From positions 21,250,979 to 21,314,978 of the forward strand of contig JACGWO010000011.1 in the NCBI GenBank assembly GCA_034509735.1: 64,000 bases of DNA, written 5' to 3'. Source of the DNA: Sesamum alatum (lineage: Eukaryota; Streptophyta; Magnoliopsida; Lamiales; Pedaliaceae). The stretch's first letter is position 1. Each line of letters starts with the position of its first letter. Below are positions 1-11,394 of the stretch, in pieces. Position numbers and translations under genes: made by a program. Below the pieces are notes generated by a model. That model made no database searches and was not told the DNA's origin. It worked only from the letters and a program-made list of their open reading frames with translations.

Positions 1-222
1 CCAAAAAAACTGAAAAACGTATTTTATGAGACTAAAACAACCACTTACCTAAGTTGTGGTACCGAAAAAAATAATGCCCTAATCTTACGGGACCAAAAAA
101 TTGCCCCATATATGCGTATTCTTGTATGCCTGACCTCATGTAGTCTTGGGTTGAACAAAAGGATAGTTTGATTGTCTTACGTTCCTCCAATGCCAAGAAG
201 ACATATATATATATATATATTA

Positions 223-968
223 GGAAAAAATGCAATTTTCGTCTAGTTTCTTAGGGGCGGTGGCACTATTCATCTTGGCCTTTTTCAAAATAGGAATTTA
301 GGACAATATGTTTAGAATTTTGGCAATTTCAGGCCAAAAAGCCCTAATTTCGCCGGAATAAGTCACGAGGGCAGCACGTGACGGCCTGAAATTGGGGATT
401 TGATGAAGTGTCCGGCAACGTGCTGAAGTGGCAAAAAGATAATAATAATAATTTGGCGTGGCAGGTTAACGTGGTTAAAATATCCACATCATCCCTGCCA
501 TGTAATAAACATAATGATGGAAGCCTGTTTTGAGTTACATGTTCTGGAAGATCTAGGAAGAGGGTATCCATGTCTATGTTTTCAAGGCCTGCTTCTTGTG
601 TGTCTTTCCATAATGTACAACCTTTTGCATTGTGTCCTACTTCACCACATATCTTGCAGTGATGTTTGACAGGTTGCCTCCTTAACTTGAAAGACCTTTC
701 TCCTTTCTTCTTTTTAGTCTTAAAGTCTGCCACGCCAAATTGTTATTATTATTTTTTTGGCTACTTCAGCATGCTGTCGGACACCTCATCAAATCCCCAA
801 TTTCAGGCCGTCACGTGCTGCCCTCGTGACTTATCCCGGCGAAATTAGGGCTTTTTGGCCTGAAATTGCCAAAATTCTAAATATAATGTCATAAATTACT
901 ATTTTGAAAAAGACCTAGACCAATAGTGCCACCGCCACTAAGAAACTGGTTAAAATTACAATTTTCCC
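223..968. mobile_element. Small MULE-type element with long inverted ends
   Basis: The ends are inverted repeats of about 240 bp (left about 223-465, right about 728-968); both contain the GCCACCGCC/GGCGGTGGC block and the AATTTGGCGTGGCA block in opposite orientation. The element is flanked by an exact 9-bp direct repeat TATATATTA (214-222 and 969-977), the size expected of Mutator-like elements. The flank is AT-repetitive, so the duplication alone would be weak, but together with the TIRs it is convincing. The interior is only about 260 bp and carries a zinc-knuckle gene piece on the minus strand, so it is a deletion derivative or Pack-MULE. Confidence 0.8.
466..733 (-). pseudogene. Zinc-knuckle fragment inside the MULE
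   Basis: The minus-strand frame opens at 733 with a basic stretch rich in Lys and then a CCHC knuckle, CKICGEVGHNAKGC (CX2CX4HX4C). Such knuckles sit near the C-terminus of MuDR/FAR1-type transposases after the SWIM domain. No DDE catalytic region or SWIM domain is present. The frame then runs into the terminal inverted repeat (344-465), so the last third of the 129-residue frame is not true protein. It is best read as the tail end of a transposase, or of a captured knuckle gene, left in a non-autonomous element. Which of the two cannot be decided from sequence alone. Confidence 0.5.
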
Positions 969-992
969 TATATATTAATATATATATATATA

Positions 993-1196
993 TTAGTTGT
1001 CATCGTACGCCGTCTTTATATGCTTATAATAAATAATTTTTTATATTTTAACATATTTATAAATAAAAATTATTAAAACATATAAACCAACATATCACAT
1101 AAGTTCACCAACAAAAAAAGTACATAATACTAATTTATGGGTATTATCAACACAAATTGTGAGTGTAGAGGGATTTTTTTCCTTATATTAGTGTAT
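993..1196 (-). mobile_element. Degenerate mini-Helitron-like repeat
   Basis: This is a diverged member of the family seen intact at 46860-47060. It has a left end resembling CTAG plus a GC-bearing block, an AT-rich middle with AAACCAACA, then GGGTATTATC, and a right end TTATATTAGTGTA (consensus ATATTAGTATAGA). The termini are mutated, so boundaries are approximate. Confidence 0.4.
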
Positions 1197-1198
1197 TT

Positions 1199-1235
<37 letters not shown>

Positions 1236-1992
1236 GGACATTAATGGATTGGGTTGTAGAAAGTTTCAAAATTTCAAAGTGTTCTTTGATCAAAATTAGT
1301 CATATGTTAGAACCATGTGTGTGATTGTGTGTGTATTTCAGGATGAGTTCTTAACTATTAGTGATCACCTTCCCCATATACATACAATTCTTGCAATCTT
1401 TGTCAATTGTCAACATCTTTAATTACGAATAATAAAAAAAAAGAATCATTACTCTCTCTATACATATATATGATAAATGTCTCTCTAATTCTTGAAAGTA
1501 CATGATCATGAACCCTAGGGAAATTGTGAAGCTGTGAGAAGTGGACTTGGATGCTGATATATATATATATATATCTATGTCTGCATATATATAGTTTGAT
1601 AAACAAATCAAAAGAGTGATGTAAAGGCAGCCTTCAAGGGTCCCCTCTTCACCACTCAAACTACTAATCCACATGTCCCAAATCCTTGTCTGATATGCCT
1701 TTTATCTCTGTAAGAGAGAGATAGAGAGAGAGAGGAAGAGAGAGAGGAAGAGAGAGAGTTATTGGGTTATTAAGTAAGATCCAAGTTGGAAAAATATCAA
1801 GCACAAAACAAAGGTTCATCCAATCATCTACACTTGGTGTGCAGACAGTTTCATAAATATATCCATCTCTCTCTCTCTCCTCTCGCTCTCTTACAAAAAC
1901 TTAGTACTGCATGTAGGTGTGTCGGTACAAGTTTTTTCTTTATTTTTTTTGGGAAATTTGAGAAAGTAATAAGCCAGTTGTTGTTGATGAAA
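1197..1992. other. Upstream region and 5' leader of the MYB gene
   Basis: Contains TA-dinucleotide runs (1201-1228, 1557-1573), a GA-rich stretch (1717-1758) and a CT-rich stretch (1866-1890) typical of plant 5' leaders. The reading frame of the MYB gene stays open upstream to 1786, but that part is low in protein-like composition and is probably untranslated. No promoter element can be assigned with confidence. Confidence 0.4.
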
Positions 1993-3126
1993 ATGGGTAG
2001 GAAGTGCTCACATTGTGGGAACATAGGCCATAATTCAAGAACTTGCAACACTCTGATCAGAGGCCCTAACGCAGTGATGAGACTATTTGGTGTGCAAGTT
2101 GACATCTCCTCTTCTTCTTCTTCCTCTTCAATTCCAATGAAGAAAAGCTTCAGCTTGGATTGCTTGTCCTCCTCTCGACCTCTATTGTCTCCGTCTTCAT
2201 CCTTGTTGTCGTCATCGCGTGTTCCCATCCTTGATAAGATGTCCATAGGTTATCTCTCCGACGGCCCTTTGGGCCCGCGAGCTCCCGAGAGAAAGAAAGG
2301 TATATATGTCAATTCATCGAACTATATGTAATCTTGTTTTTCACGTCGAACTAATTGACATAGGAATAATTGTTTTAACCGGTATTCGGTTCTTGCAATC
2401 TAGAAATCGTGCTTTAATTGTCGTATGTTGAAAATATTAAGTGTGATTCGTCCATGAACGTTCCGTTGATCACTCTTTTAGACCACATCATTTTTGTAAT
2501 GTGACAAGTTCGAGTAATTTGATATTGTGCTCCGTTAATCAGGAGTTCCATGGACGGAAGACGAGCATCGAACGTTCCTAATTGGGCTCGAAAAGCTAGG
2601 AAAAGGGGATTGGAGGGGCATTTCAAGAAACTTCGTGACCACTAGAACTCCAACTCAAGTTGCTAGCCATGCACAGAAGTATTTCCTCCGACAGGCCTGC
2701 ATTAGCAACAAAAAACGACGTTCCAGCCTGTTCGACATGGTAAAAATGATCAAAGTTAGTCATAACGTTCGTCCGTTTTTAACTTGTTTTCTCGTCTTTT
2801 TTGCCTTAAAATTTGGTGGTATAACTTTTCTTGGCTACACCTAATTAATATGTAAACAGGTTGGTGGTATTGATCATCACAATGCCGGTTCAAGAAGGGA
2901 TAATGTCCGTATAGATCTGAATTCCTTCGAGGATATTGAGGAGGACAGGAAATCCAACGGCCAAGAATGGGGTGATCACTTCATTTGGCCTAATCCCAGC
3001 TCTCCAAATGCAGATCCTGAATTGGAACTAACACTTTCATCATCATCAGCTCCGACAACAATGGGGAAACATGAATCTTCCTCATCTACCACTTCCCTCG
3101 TCATGGGGCCCATTAGTGTCACCTGA
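1993..3126 (+). CDS. MYB-related (SHAQKYF, 1R-MYB) transcription factor
   Basis: Three exons: 1993-2299, 2543-2739 and 2860-3126, with GT-AG introns, giving about 256 residues. The N-terminus [18 protein letters not shown] is a CX2CX4HX4C zinc knuckle. A Ser-rich linker follows, then LSDGP and a single MYB/SANT repeat starting VPWTEDEH and ending with the diagnostic SHAQKYF. Close to the C-terminus, LELTLS fits an EAR repression motif (LxLxL). This layout is that of the KUA1/MYBS3-like group, nuclear regulators that bind I-box or TATCCA-like sites, often as repressors. An ATG two codons upstream (1987) is an alternative start; 1993 has the better context (A at -3, G at +4). Exon 2 could instead end at 2754, adding five residues; the GTAAAA donor at 2740 looks better. 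Confidence 0.9.
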
Positions 3127-3277
3127 CTGACGATCATGAATTTCAATCATCAACAGCTTATTGATTGTGATGTGATAATGTAATAATCTGTTAATTTTGT
3201 ACAATGACTAATGTAGTATTCTACTGTCCTTTTTTCATGTATGGATAGATCGTAACTTGATTTGTTAATCTTTGAGT

Positions 3278-3283
3278 AATAAA
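3278..3283 (+). terminator. Likely poly(A) signal of the MYB gene
   Basis: AATAAA about 150 nt after the stop codon, in the position expected of a plant near-upstream element. Other A-rich hexamers are nearby, so the assignment is tentative. Confidence 0.35.
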
Positions 3284-3297
3284 TCAAATGTATTATA

Positions 3298-3910
3298 CTA
3301 CACGAAAATGGCTCAATAGCTATGGAAAACAATCAGCGTTGAGCTAATTAACAAGTAAAATTCTCATTGCTAATCTACATTATTTAATGGATTAAACGCA
3401 TTTTGGTCCTGTAACTATACCACATTCTCATTTTAGTCATTTATCTTTCTAGGGTTTCAAAAAGATCTTGTAACTTTTTAATTATCACGATTTTGGTCCT
3501 CCATTCGTTGGAATTTCTCCAAATTTTCCGGAAATGTCTGACGTGGCGGCCCAAATTTCAGACATTTCTGGCGCGTTGAAGAAATTCCAACGAAAGGAGG
3601 ACCAAAATCGTAACAGTTAAAATGTTACAGGACTTTTTTGGAACCCTAAAAAGATAAAAGACTAAAATGAGACTGTGGTATAATTACAAGACCAAAGATG
3701 ACTTTAATCCTTATTTAACAGAAAAAGTTTACTTGCTAATAAATTTAGCAACAAAAATATTTTCCAAGCCAATTTAGCAATAAATTATTTAAAATATATA
3801 TTAAATAATGTAGATTACCAACGAAAATTTTACTTGTTAATTAGCTCGACATTAATTTTAACATCAAATATTTTCATAGCTATTGAATCATTTTCTTATT
3901 GAGTTAGTTT
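3298..3910. mobile_element. Foldback MITE split by a second MITE
   Basis: Left arm 3298-3388 (ATAGCTATGG, GAGCTAATTAACAAGTAAAATT) and right arm about 3786-3910 are inverted copies. A related copy is at 35895-36185. The arms are separated by the palindromic element at 3389-3711, which therefore inserted later. Confidence 0.6.
3389..3711. mobile_element. Palindromic MITE (GGATTAAA ends)
   Basis: An almost perfect foldback of about 320 bp. GGATTAAACGCATTTTGGTC at the left is mirrored by the right end ATGACTTTAATCC, and the arms meet around 3540-3575 (GACGTGGCGGCCC). It is flanked by TTATTTAAT/TTATTTAAC (8 of 9), which suggests a MULE-type duplication. No coding capacity. Confidence 0.7.
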
Positions 3911-4251
3911 CGAACATGGGTACATTTGATGTATTAGACTGACTAGAGACAACATACAAATTTGAAACTTTAATTAATGTCTTTTTTCTCTACAAAGTCA
4001 AGTTTGAAGGTAAAATTTTGTCCGAGTGAAGTTGTTTTGTCTAAAATTCTTTCAAAGTCAATTTTGATCAACTTTGCGTTAACTTAGAATGGAAGTAAAT
4101 GAAATAATTACTTCGGATATTTGATTTTGAATTTTTTAGTCAGGTACGTAGTAATACGTGAAGTTTAAAAGATAATATTTTAATATTTTATTAAAAAAAA
4201 AGCGATGTAATTGTCACGTCAGACTTAGATATTTTATTTGATAAATAATTG

Positions 4252-4252
4252 C

Positions 4253-4318
<66 letters not shown>

Positions 4319-4325
4319 CATTATT
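4252..4325. repeat. (ATT)n microsatellite
   Basis: An uninterrupted trinucleotide run of about 24 units, ending in an ATTATC/ATTATT variant. Likely polymorphic in length. Confidence 0.95.
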
Positions 4326-4435
4326 ATATGGTCAAAGGTTGTGCGAAATAGAAAGTGGGAGGTAAGTTGGTCGAAAGATGACTTTTTGGTCATTCAAAGT
4401 TTCACTCCATGTCCATGGTCATATAAAACCTTTCA

Positions 4436-4437
<2 letters not shown>

Positions 4438-4471
<34 letters not shown>
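4438..4471. repeat. Poly(T) run of about 34 bases
   Basis: A pure T homopolymer. It could be the tail of a minus-strand retroposed sequence, but no body with a duplication was found next to it. Confidence 0.9.
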
Positions 4472-4474
<3 letters not shown>

Positions 4475-4797
4475 TGTAATCAACATTTGTCATGGTTTTA
4501 TTTATGGTCAAAATATTTATCCTGGTATTTTAGCTGCAACAAAAGTTTTTCTCCTCGCTTGCAGAAACAAGGATTTATAGCTGTTGCACAATCGTGATTA
4601 ACTAGTATCTGCTATGATTTTTAACTTTCAATCATGGTACGTAATTAACCATAGTTAAAAGCTATATTTCCTCTAGTGTGAGCTACAACTAATAACTATG
4701 ATAGTTATTTTGGCGATAGGTAAAATCATGGCAAATGTTGATTGATCATTGTCAAAATTTAAGTTTTCACATTGATTTTATGTGACCATGGTAGATA

Positions 4798-5183
4798 CAC
4801 TATAAGAAATATATTAACCATGACTAATTGCCATGGTTAATAATAATTAGCTGTAGCAAATATCCATTGACCACAATTACGTAATGGTTGCTGGACGTGG
4901 TTCTTGCGATGGCTAAAACATTTGTCATGACTTCAAAGTCATGGCAAATATTTTTACCATAACTCTTAGCTATGGCAAATAATTTTTTCATGGCGGAAAA
5001 ACTAGTTTTTGGATCGATTTTATTTAACCGTGACTAATAATAATAGTTATTTACCACGATTTTTTAGCCGTAGTTATTAAAATTGTAGCCGATAATAATT
5101 TTTTTTAATGATAGTAATGATTTATCATAATTTCTAAGCGGTAGTGATTAATATTGTTAGGAATAATTCTTTCTTCTATAGTG
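4798..5183. mobile_element. CACTA-type MITE, degenerate
   Basis: Ends CACTATAAGAAATA and TTCTTCTATAGTG are inverted. The body has the repeated CATGGC/GCCATGG and AATAATTAT motifs shared with the better copies at 34611, 36969, 56450, 57329 and 63573. No clean 3-bp duplication is visible, and 4580-4790 holds further diverged pieces of the same family. Confidence 0.6.
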
Positions 5184-5186
5184 CAC

Positions 5187-5445
5187 CAATCGTTGTACTA
5201 GTGGTCAAGAGTAAACATTGCAACATTAGCGATGTGAGTTTGAATCCTTGTTAAGTTATTTGGTGCGGTTCAATGTATGTCCTAATTTTTGTATTGATTC
5301 TCCCATAGTTAGGTTTTGATTCTTGACGATAATAGATCAATTATATTTATGGATCATGGAGTAGGAAGCCCTCCTTGCCGCGGCCGTAAAGTGCCAACTC
5401 TACTTTCCCATTTCTATAACCAAAAAAAAAAGAAAATGAAAAAGA
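5187..5445 (+). mobile_element. Possible tRNA-derived SINE
   Basis: TAGTGGTCAAGAG resembles an A box, and GAGTTTGAATCC about 45 nt later resembles a B box. The segment ends about 240 nt downstream in an A-rich tail (5430-5457). No target duplication could be recognised. Confidence 0.35.
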
Positions 5446-6110
5446 AAAAAGAAGAAGATTAATAGACAATCAATGAATCAAAACATAGAGAAATTTTAGT
5501 TCGGGTTTGGCTCGGGCCAACCCGAACCAATATTATATGGCAAGTGCAATACACTTGTCGTGTGATTGATGTATAGTATAGAAAAAATGACCAATCATAT
5601 AATAACTATATCACACTTGCTCTATGATTGATTTGGTTCAATCAAACCTAATCCGGACAAGAATTTCCCATAATGCTAAATTCTGCACTTGAATGCTTAA
5701 TTTGGTCATCTTTGTTGACTTCTAAATTCAAATATATATCCCACAAAAATTCCAAATTAGGTTTAACTTTCTACATTCCCTTTTGATGATCCTAGAAATT
5801 CCACAAATTGGAATAAGGCCATTATTAATCAAGAAACTGGAATTCAAAGGACTAGAAATATAAGTGAGTTGGGAAATTTCATACCACCTATTTTGGGCAC
5901 AGCCAAAGTGCATATGTTGATGGTTGACTTTGTATTAAAAGATGTCAAAAATAAATAAATAATGAAATTATCATATATATATATATGTATATGTATATGC
6001 AATCTTACAAATTTCTAAATAAAAAATTTATACTATTAATAAATTGAAAGAATTTTAAAAAAAATTAACTTGGAATAAATAGATGTACAAATTATTCTTA
6101 TATCATCAAA
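5446..6110. other. AT-rich spacer without recognisable genes
   Basis: Contains a TA run (5973-5990) and scattered short open frames with no domain. Nothing in it can be supported as coding or as an RNA gene. The left target duplication of the next element is at 6101-6110. Confidence 0.5.
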
Positions 6111-6329
6111 GGCTTAAAGGCATTTTTGGTCATGTAACTATAGGCTATTCTTAATTCAGTAACTTTCTAGTGTTTCAAAACAATCCTATAACTTTTAAAT
6201 TTGCTCAATTTTAGTCCACTTTTTGCTGGATTTTATCTAAACTTTCCGGAAAACGTCACCAGAATCTGACATGTCAATTTAAATTGGGGAAAGTAATTTT
6301 ATTGGCTAATTGTATATGATGTGGTATAT

Positions 6330-7965
6330 AGTGGCCACGTCTCACGGGCGGACTCTTTTGTCGCAGCGGAATATATCTTTTTCGCCCGTGATGCCTCTCA
6401 GGTTGCACTCAACCTTCGACCGGCCTTCATCCATTCGAGTCCTAACGGTATTCCCGTCCTGTGTCTTCGACACTCGCAGCTCACCAGCGCGACATTCAAA
6501 CGCATCCCTGTGCGGCACCTTGTGCCCGGCACTCGCCTATCCGAAATGCCCATGTTCGCCGAGGGTCGCGGCCCGCACGCCTTGCGTGTCTTCGTGTCCG
6601 GCCCCAACTAGCTAGCTTGCCATCAGGTATCTCGCCCACAATCTCGGGTCCTTTCGATACATCTCGCAATAGCTCGGAGCATCCTCGCTCCTTCTCGGCA
6701 CTATGGGCCATTCTTGCCCACAACGCCCTCGCATGCTCAACGTTCACTCAGAACATAACCGGCGCATGTCTTCACCATGCCCGTCTCGTATGCCTCGCCC
6801 GAGTAGGACAACATCACAAGTCCTGGCCAATCCGGATGCCAACATCTCGCATCAATCCCGCACGCATGCCCGACATGCCTTCTTGCCTTTCGGCGTGGCT
6901 TCACAATTTGCCCACATAGCAGCGTCGCCCACACGACCGCCTATCTTAGCCAACGGACCCCGTGATGGCTAGAACCCAATAGCGCATGTCACGAGTTAGC
7001 CTCACGAGGTCTTGGAGTGCTTGCCTCGATCGCTCATTCGGCCTAGAGGTGTTGCCCCTGATTTCCCGCAGCCCGCGGGGCAACCTTGCGCATCGCTTGG
7101 AACCTCTCGACCCTTTTCTTGCCCAACGTAGGCCTCCTGGCCCTACGCCGCCCGTACCGGTTCCCATACCTTTCGGGGACTTTAGCCCTCCCTTCGAGTG
7201 GCTAAAAACCGGCCCTTGGAGGCTCCAACATGCCCCCCAAGGGTTGCTCATTTAGTGCCTTGCTGCACGGGGGAGGCTGGCTGGAGCTCACCACTGCATG
7301 CCCCCTTATAATAGGCTTAAAAACATTTTCCCTTATTCCAGCAGTAGACATTAAAGTGGCCGAGAGCGCACCTTTTTGCTATCTCCCTCGTCGAACGTCC
7401 AAATCACGTCCCGCTGAACCGTTGCGTAGCCTACGACGTCTACATCACAAATCCACAGTTTCAGCCCATCCGATCATCCATCGTCCGGGAATTGCCCTCG
7501 CAATATTCTGAAACAGCCCTCTCGCCACTGTACTGGCAGGCTCCAAACATCGTCGCCGTTTCATACTCAATCGGAACCGTCTAACTCTGAAACTTGGTGG
7601 AGATGTTCCCAACACTCCATGGAACACACCATTGAAACAGTTTTGCAAATATCGAAAGATAAAGCACTCTGCTTCGCACTTCAATCTCCTGCTCGCGCAC
7701 AGGATGGCGCCTGGTAGTCGCCCTTATATCTCCGTGCCCAAACGTTCATGAAACGACTTTATACTTGGCGGATAGCATCCTCACACATCAAGGAAGTTCC
7801 CATACGAACAGTATTGCAATCCCCAATCGGTAAGAGTCTCTGCTCACTTTCCGTTTGTGCACCTGCGTGCCGGCCGACATCCCCTTGCCGCCCGCACGTC
7901 CTCCGCAAGTCACTGCCGACCGTCTTGGCTAAGGGGCGGCAGGTGACACCACGTCATCTGAATGA
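6330..7965. other. GC-rich block of unknown origin
   Basis: Composition changes abruptly from the surrounding AT-rich DNA to clearly GC-rich, and returns at about 7965. Several frames stay open for 60-150 codons on both strands (for example 6461-6919 + and 6986-7255 +). They overlap each other, have no recognisable motif, and are what GC-rich DNA gives by chance. A near-palindromic piece CACGGGCG...CGCCCGTG lies at 6346-6389. It may be captured host or retroelement DNA carried by the MULE-like element. I do not recognise its source. Confidence 0.6.
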
Positions 7966-8089
7966 CATGAATTTGGGAGATAAATTACATAAATATATTT
8001 TATAATTTAAAAAATTGATATAATATATGTTAATTATATACACAATTATAGATACATAATATATATTATATATATAAAATGTATATCAA

Positions 8090-8300
8090 TATATGGGGCG
8101 GCGACGGCCCGCCGCTGCCTTAGTGGCGACGGCAACCATCGCCGTGCAACACCTGGGCGATGGCGTCGTCGCCCAGAAGGAAAGGGGGCGACAGGTGCGA
8201 ATCGTCGTCGCCAAACAGGGCGACGACGACTCACCCCAGATCTGCGGTCTCGCCGTCGCCCTCCCTTGGCGACGGCGGCAGTTGGCCGTCGCCGCTAGTT
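8090..8300. other. Second GC-rich block (GGCGACGGC repeats)
   Basis: About 200 bp of GCGACGGC/GCCGTCGCC motifs in both orientations, flanked by TA-rich DNA on each side (8027-8090, 8310-8340). It looks like a small foldback with GC-rich arms nested in the larger element. The open frame at 8093-8404 is a by-product. Confidence 0.5.
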
Positions 8301-8909
8301 ATGTGTATGTAATATATATATATATATACTTACATATATACAATTTAAATATTATAATTTTTTTATTTCAAATGCATATGATAAATATTATGTGTATTAA
8401 ATAATATAATTTAAACAATTTGATACATTTTTTTTATTTTATATTTAATTAAATATTTATATTATTATTTTAAAATGAAAGAAGAAGAAAAATATTATTT
8501 AAATTTAAAACAATGAATTAAAAATGATTTAATTCAACAATGTAAAAATATAAAAAAAAATTACTATTATATTTTAAATATAAATAATTGTAATTTTTGA
8601 ACATAATATAACTTAATGCTTAATGCCTCCTTGGCAACTAATGCCATGTCACATGTTATTTTTTTAATTTAAATCCATGTAGTTGCCATATACAATTAGC
8701 CAATAAAATAGTTTTTTCTAATTTAAATTGCCACGTCAGATTTCGGTGACGTTTTCCGGCAAGTTAAGATAAAATTCGGCAAAAAGTAGACAAAAATTGA
8801 ACAAATTTAAAAGTTACAGGACTGTTTTGAAACCCTAAAAAGTTACTGGACTAAAATGAGAATAACCTATAGTTATAGAATCAAAAATGCCTTTAAGCCT
8901 ATCATCAAA

Positions 8910-9842
8910 TATATCCTATAAATGTAATTCCAATTAGAAAATAGTAACTACCAACATCTAACTTTTATCCATTTTCATTTTGTTTTAAATATTTTATTTA
9001 TTAATACTTTTTATATCACCAACCCATTTTTTCAATAAGATATATAATTTTTTTTTTCAAATTCTGCACATACATAAAATGTGCCCGACTGCTATTTCAA
9101 ATGAAGGGTTCATAAGTTTACATAGGCCCTTTGCATTTAATGTGTGGAATGTTAAATGTCATCTTATTCCTTATTTTTCAATTATTCTTGTCCACATATT
9201 TCAGAGTACATAGGTGATCTGACATGACGACTTTCATAATTTTTAATATTTGCAATTTTTGTTGTTCATCCTGAATAAATTGACGGTGTAATTTTATTCC
9301 ACGTCAGCACAAACCTATTTTCATAGAATTATCCAAAATTAACAACAAGATTAAGGATCTTTTATTCATTTGGGATCAATTCGTATGTGTTTGTCATTGT
9401 GGAAAAATGCCAAGAGACTACGTTCATTCATGAAAAGCATATTCGACGCAAGAAGTTGAATAATGCACATTATAATGTACCATGCAGATATAGACAATTT
9501 TGGCTTGGCATAATTGTTTAGAAAATTATGGACCACCACTATCAACAAAATTTCGTCGTGGGATCTATCTGTTCATTAAAAAAAAAAATTAACATTTTGC
9601 TACATTATAAATGACTACAGATAAAGAATCGTGGTAAATTAATACTATTAATTACGGCTAAACAAAACCAATATAAAAATTTAAATTTTTTTCACGATTA
9701 ATATTTGCCATGGTTTTGGCCACATTTGCAGAAATATCGACTAATGACCGTTGTAAAGCTGTGGTTAATTTGTACCCGCCACGGTCTTTTTTTTGTTTGA
9801 CCATAATAATTAGCCGTAATGAAAAATTATATTTTTTATAGT
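8910..9842. other. AT-rich spacer with a diverged CACTA MITE
   Basis: 8910-9580 shows nothing recognisable beyond short chance frames. About 9590-9843 contains GCCATGG and CACGATTA motifs and ends in TTTTTATAGTGG, so it is a decayed member of the CACTAGAAA MITE family. Its left end is not recognisable. Confidence 0.4.
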
Positions 9843-9955
9843 GGTTTTCATTGCCATTTTCGTCCCATAATTTATATTGTGTACATTTTTTGTTCCATTA
9901 CTTACACGATTATGGAAAATAGTCCTATAATGATAAAGACCACTGAGGAAAAATT

Positions 9956-10275
9956 TAAGTTTGGTCCCATATTTTAGGAATTTTTATATTTTGTCCCATT
10001 TATTGCATTTGTCTCACATTTAGTCCCATTTGTTCAGTTTTTTTCTCAAATTTGGTCCCAAACAGCATTTTTCGTCAAATTGTTAACGGAGTCATCAACA
10101 GTGGCAGAGCAGAGTCTTGCCCCAATAATAGACTTGACGGCTCCGTTAACAATTTGACTGAAAAATATTATTTGGGACCAAATTTGAGAAAAAAATTAAC
10201 AAATGGGACTAAATATAAGACAAATGCAACAAACGAGATCAAATAAAAACGAAACTCTAAGATATGGGACAAAAA
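9956..10275. mobile_element. Palindromic MITE (GTCCCATA/TATGGGAC arms)
   Basis: The left arm (TTTGGTCCCATATTTTAGG...CAAATTGTTAACGGAG) is mirrored by the right arm (CTCCGTTAACAATTTGAC...ATATGGGAC). The centre is at about 10100-10125. Poly(A) and poly(C) runs (10269-10306) follow. No gene. Confidence 0.65.
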
Positions 10276-10309
10276 AAAAAAAAAAGCAATTCCCCCCCCC
10301 CCCCCACTT

Positions 10310-11203
10310 GACTTGCACGTGTTTTTTCCCTTCAATTTCTTAAAGAAAATTGGTAAAGGAGGATAGAGAATGAAACTGTTAGCAAATTACGAGACTATTT
10401 TTAAAAACTTCGTAAATAGTGAGATTGAAATGTACTGGACCTTAATAATGCTACGGAGAATGCGATTTCCCCACTCATTTTTAAAAACTTGTAGTTTTCA
10501 CAGCTACGGGTGGAGAGGGACTGAATTTTCCGTCTTATCGATGTTAAAATCCAATTTTTATTTTTGTTTGGGTGTAATTTATAATATTGGGTCACGTAAA
10601 TAATTTTGTTGGACCCATCCATCATATTACAACATGATTATTTATCATATTGGCTTGCCTGTAAGACAATATATTATGGGCTCGCAAATATTGAAATTAC
10701 CTAAAATTTTATTATTATTGCCCGATCAATATCTTTTATACTTATACTAAGAACTAGTTAAAAAAATAAAAAGAGTCATTATTACATTTACATGGCATGT
10801 ATAATTACATAACATATTCGTTACATGATCAATTACTTTTATTGAATTATATATCAATTATATAAAATGTGTGTTATATTTGTCATATTATTAATTTAAA
10901 TACAACGAAACACGACTTAAATTAGAATTGTTCCTTCAACATTATGGTCATGACTAGAACCAAAATGTCATATCCCCTTTTGAGAAATAGTGACTGATAG
11001 TTGAAAAAGACGTTTTCTTTATTTTTAAATTTTGATGAAATGGAGAGTTGAAAAGGATTTGATGTTTCATATGTTGCATCTCCAACACATATATTCAGTT
11101 GTTTATATGTGGAAGATAATAAAACTTTGTACCATATGAGGCACTAAAGCTGAACCCTACACAGTTGCATGACTTGTTTTAATCTGTCTGCAGATGGGTT
11201 GCT

Positions 11204-11242
<39 letters not shown>

Positions 11243-11390
11243 TGTAATGTTTATTATTGTATCCTTAATTTCTGTGCAAGCAGCACTTTCAAACTTTAAA
11301 AACAAATTAAAATGAAAAATGAAATATATATATATATATAATCGTCTGATATCCAAACAGGAAAGACTAACAGTCATTAATGGCATTTAC
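10310..11390. other. Spacer, no supported gene
   Basis: Short open frames at 10370-10625 occur on both strands and have no known motif. CT/TA microsatellites are at 11204-11242 and 11324-11340. Nothing else is recognisable. Confidence 0.5.
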
Positions 11391-11394
11391 CTTC

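Larger units (their letters stand above)
6111..8899. mobile_element. MULE-like element with GC-rich interior
   Basis: Terminal inverted repeats of roughly 170-200 bp begin GGCTTAAAGGCATTTTTGG (6111) and end as their complement (...ATGCCTTTAAGCC, 8899). They share TCCGG(A/C)AA, GTTACTGGACT-type and GTCACCG(G/A)AAT-type blocks. The flanks are an exact 10-bp repeat TATCATCAAA (6101-6110, 8900-8909), or 9 bp if the last T belongs to the element. This matches Mutator-like insertion. No transposase is visible. The interior is a strongly GC-rich block (6330-7960) and a second short GC-rich block (8090-8300), which is the habit of Pack-MULEs. Confidence 0.8.

Noticed and set aside
1403..1674. Two minus-strand frames of 67 and 83 codons
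   Set aside because: Low-complexity Ile/Tyr-rich translation of TA repeats upstream of the MYB gene; no family features.
6310..7684. Several overlapping open frames of 65-152 codons on both strands
   Set aside because: They overlap in many frames, have no recognisable motif, and arise because the block is GC-rich. None is supported as a gene.
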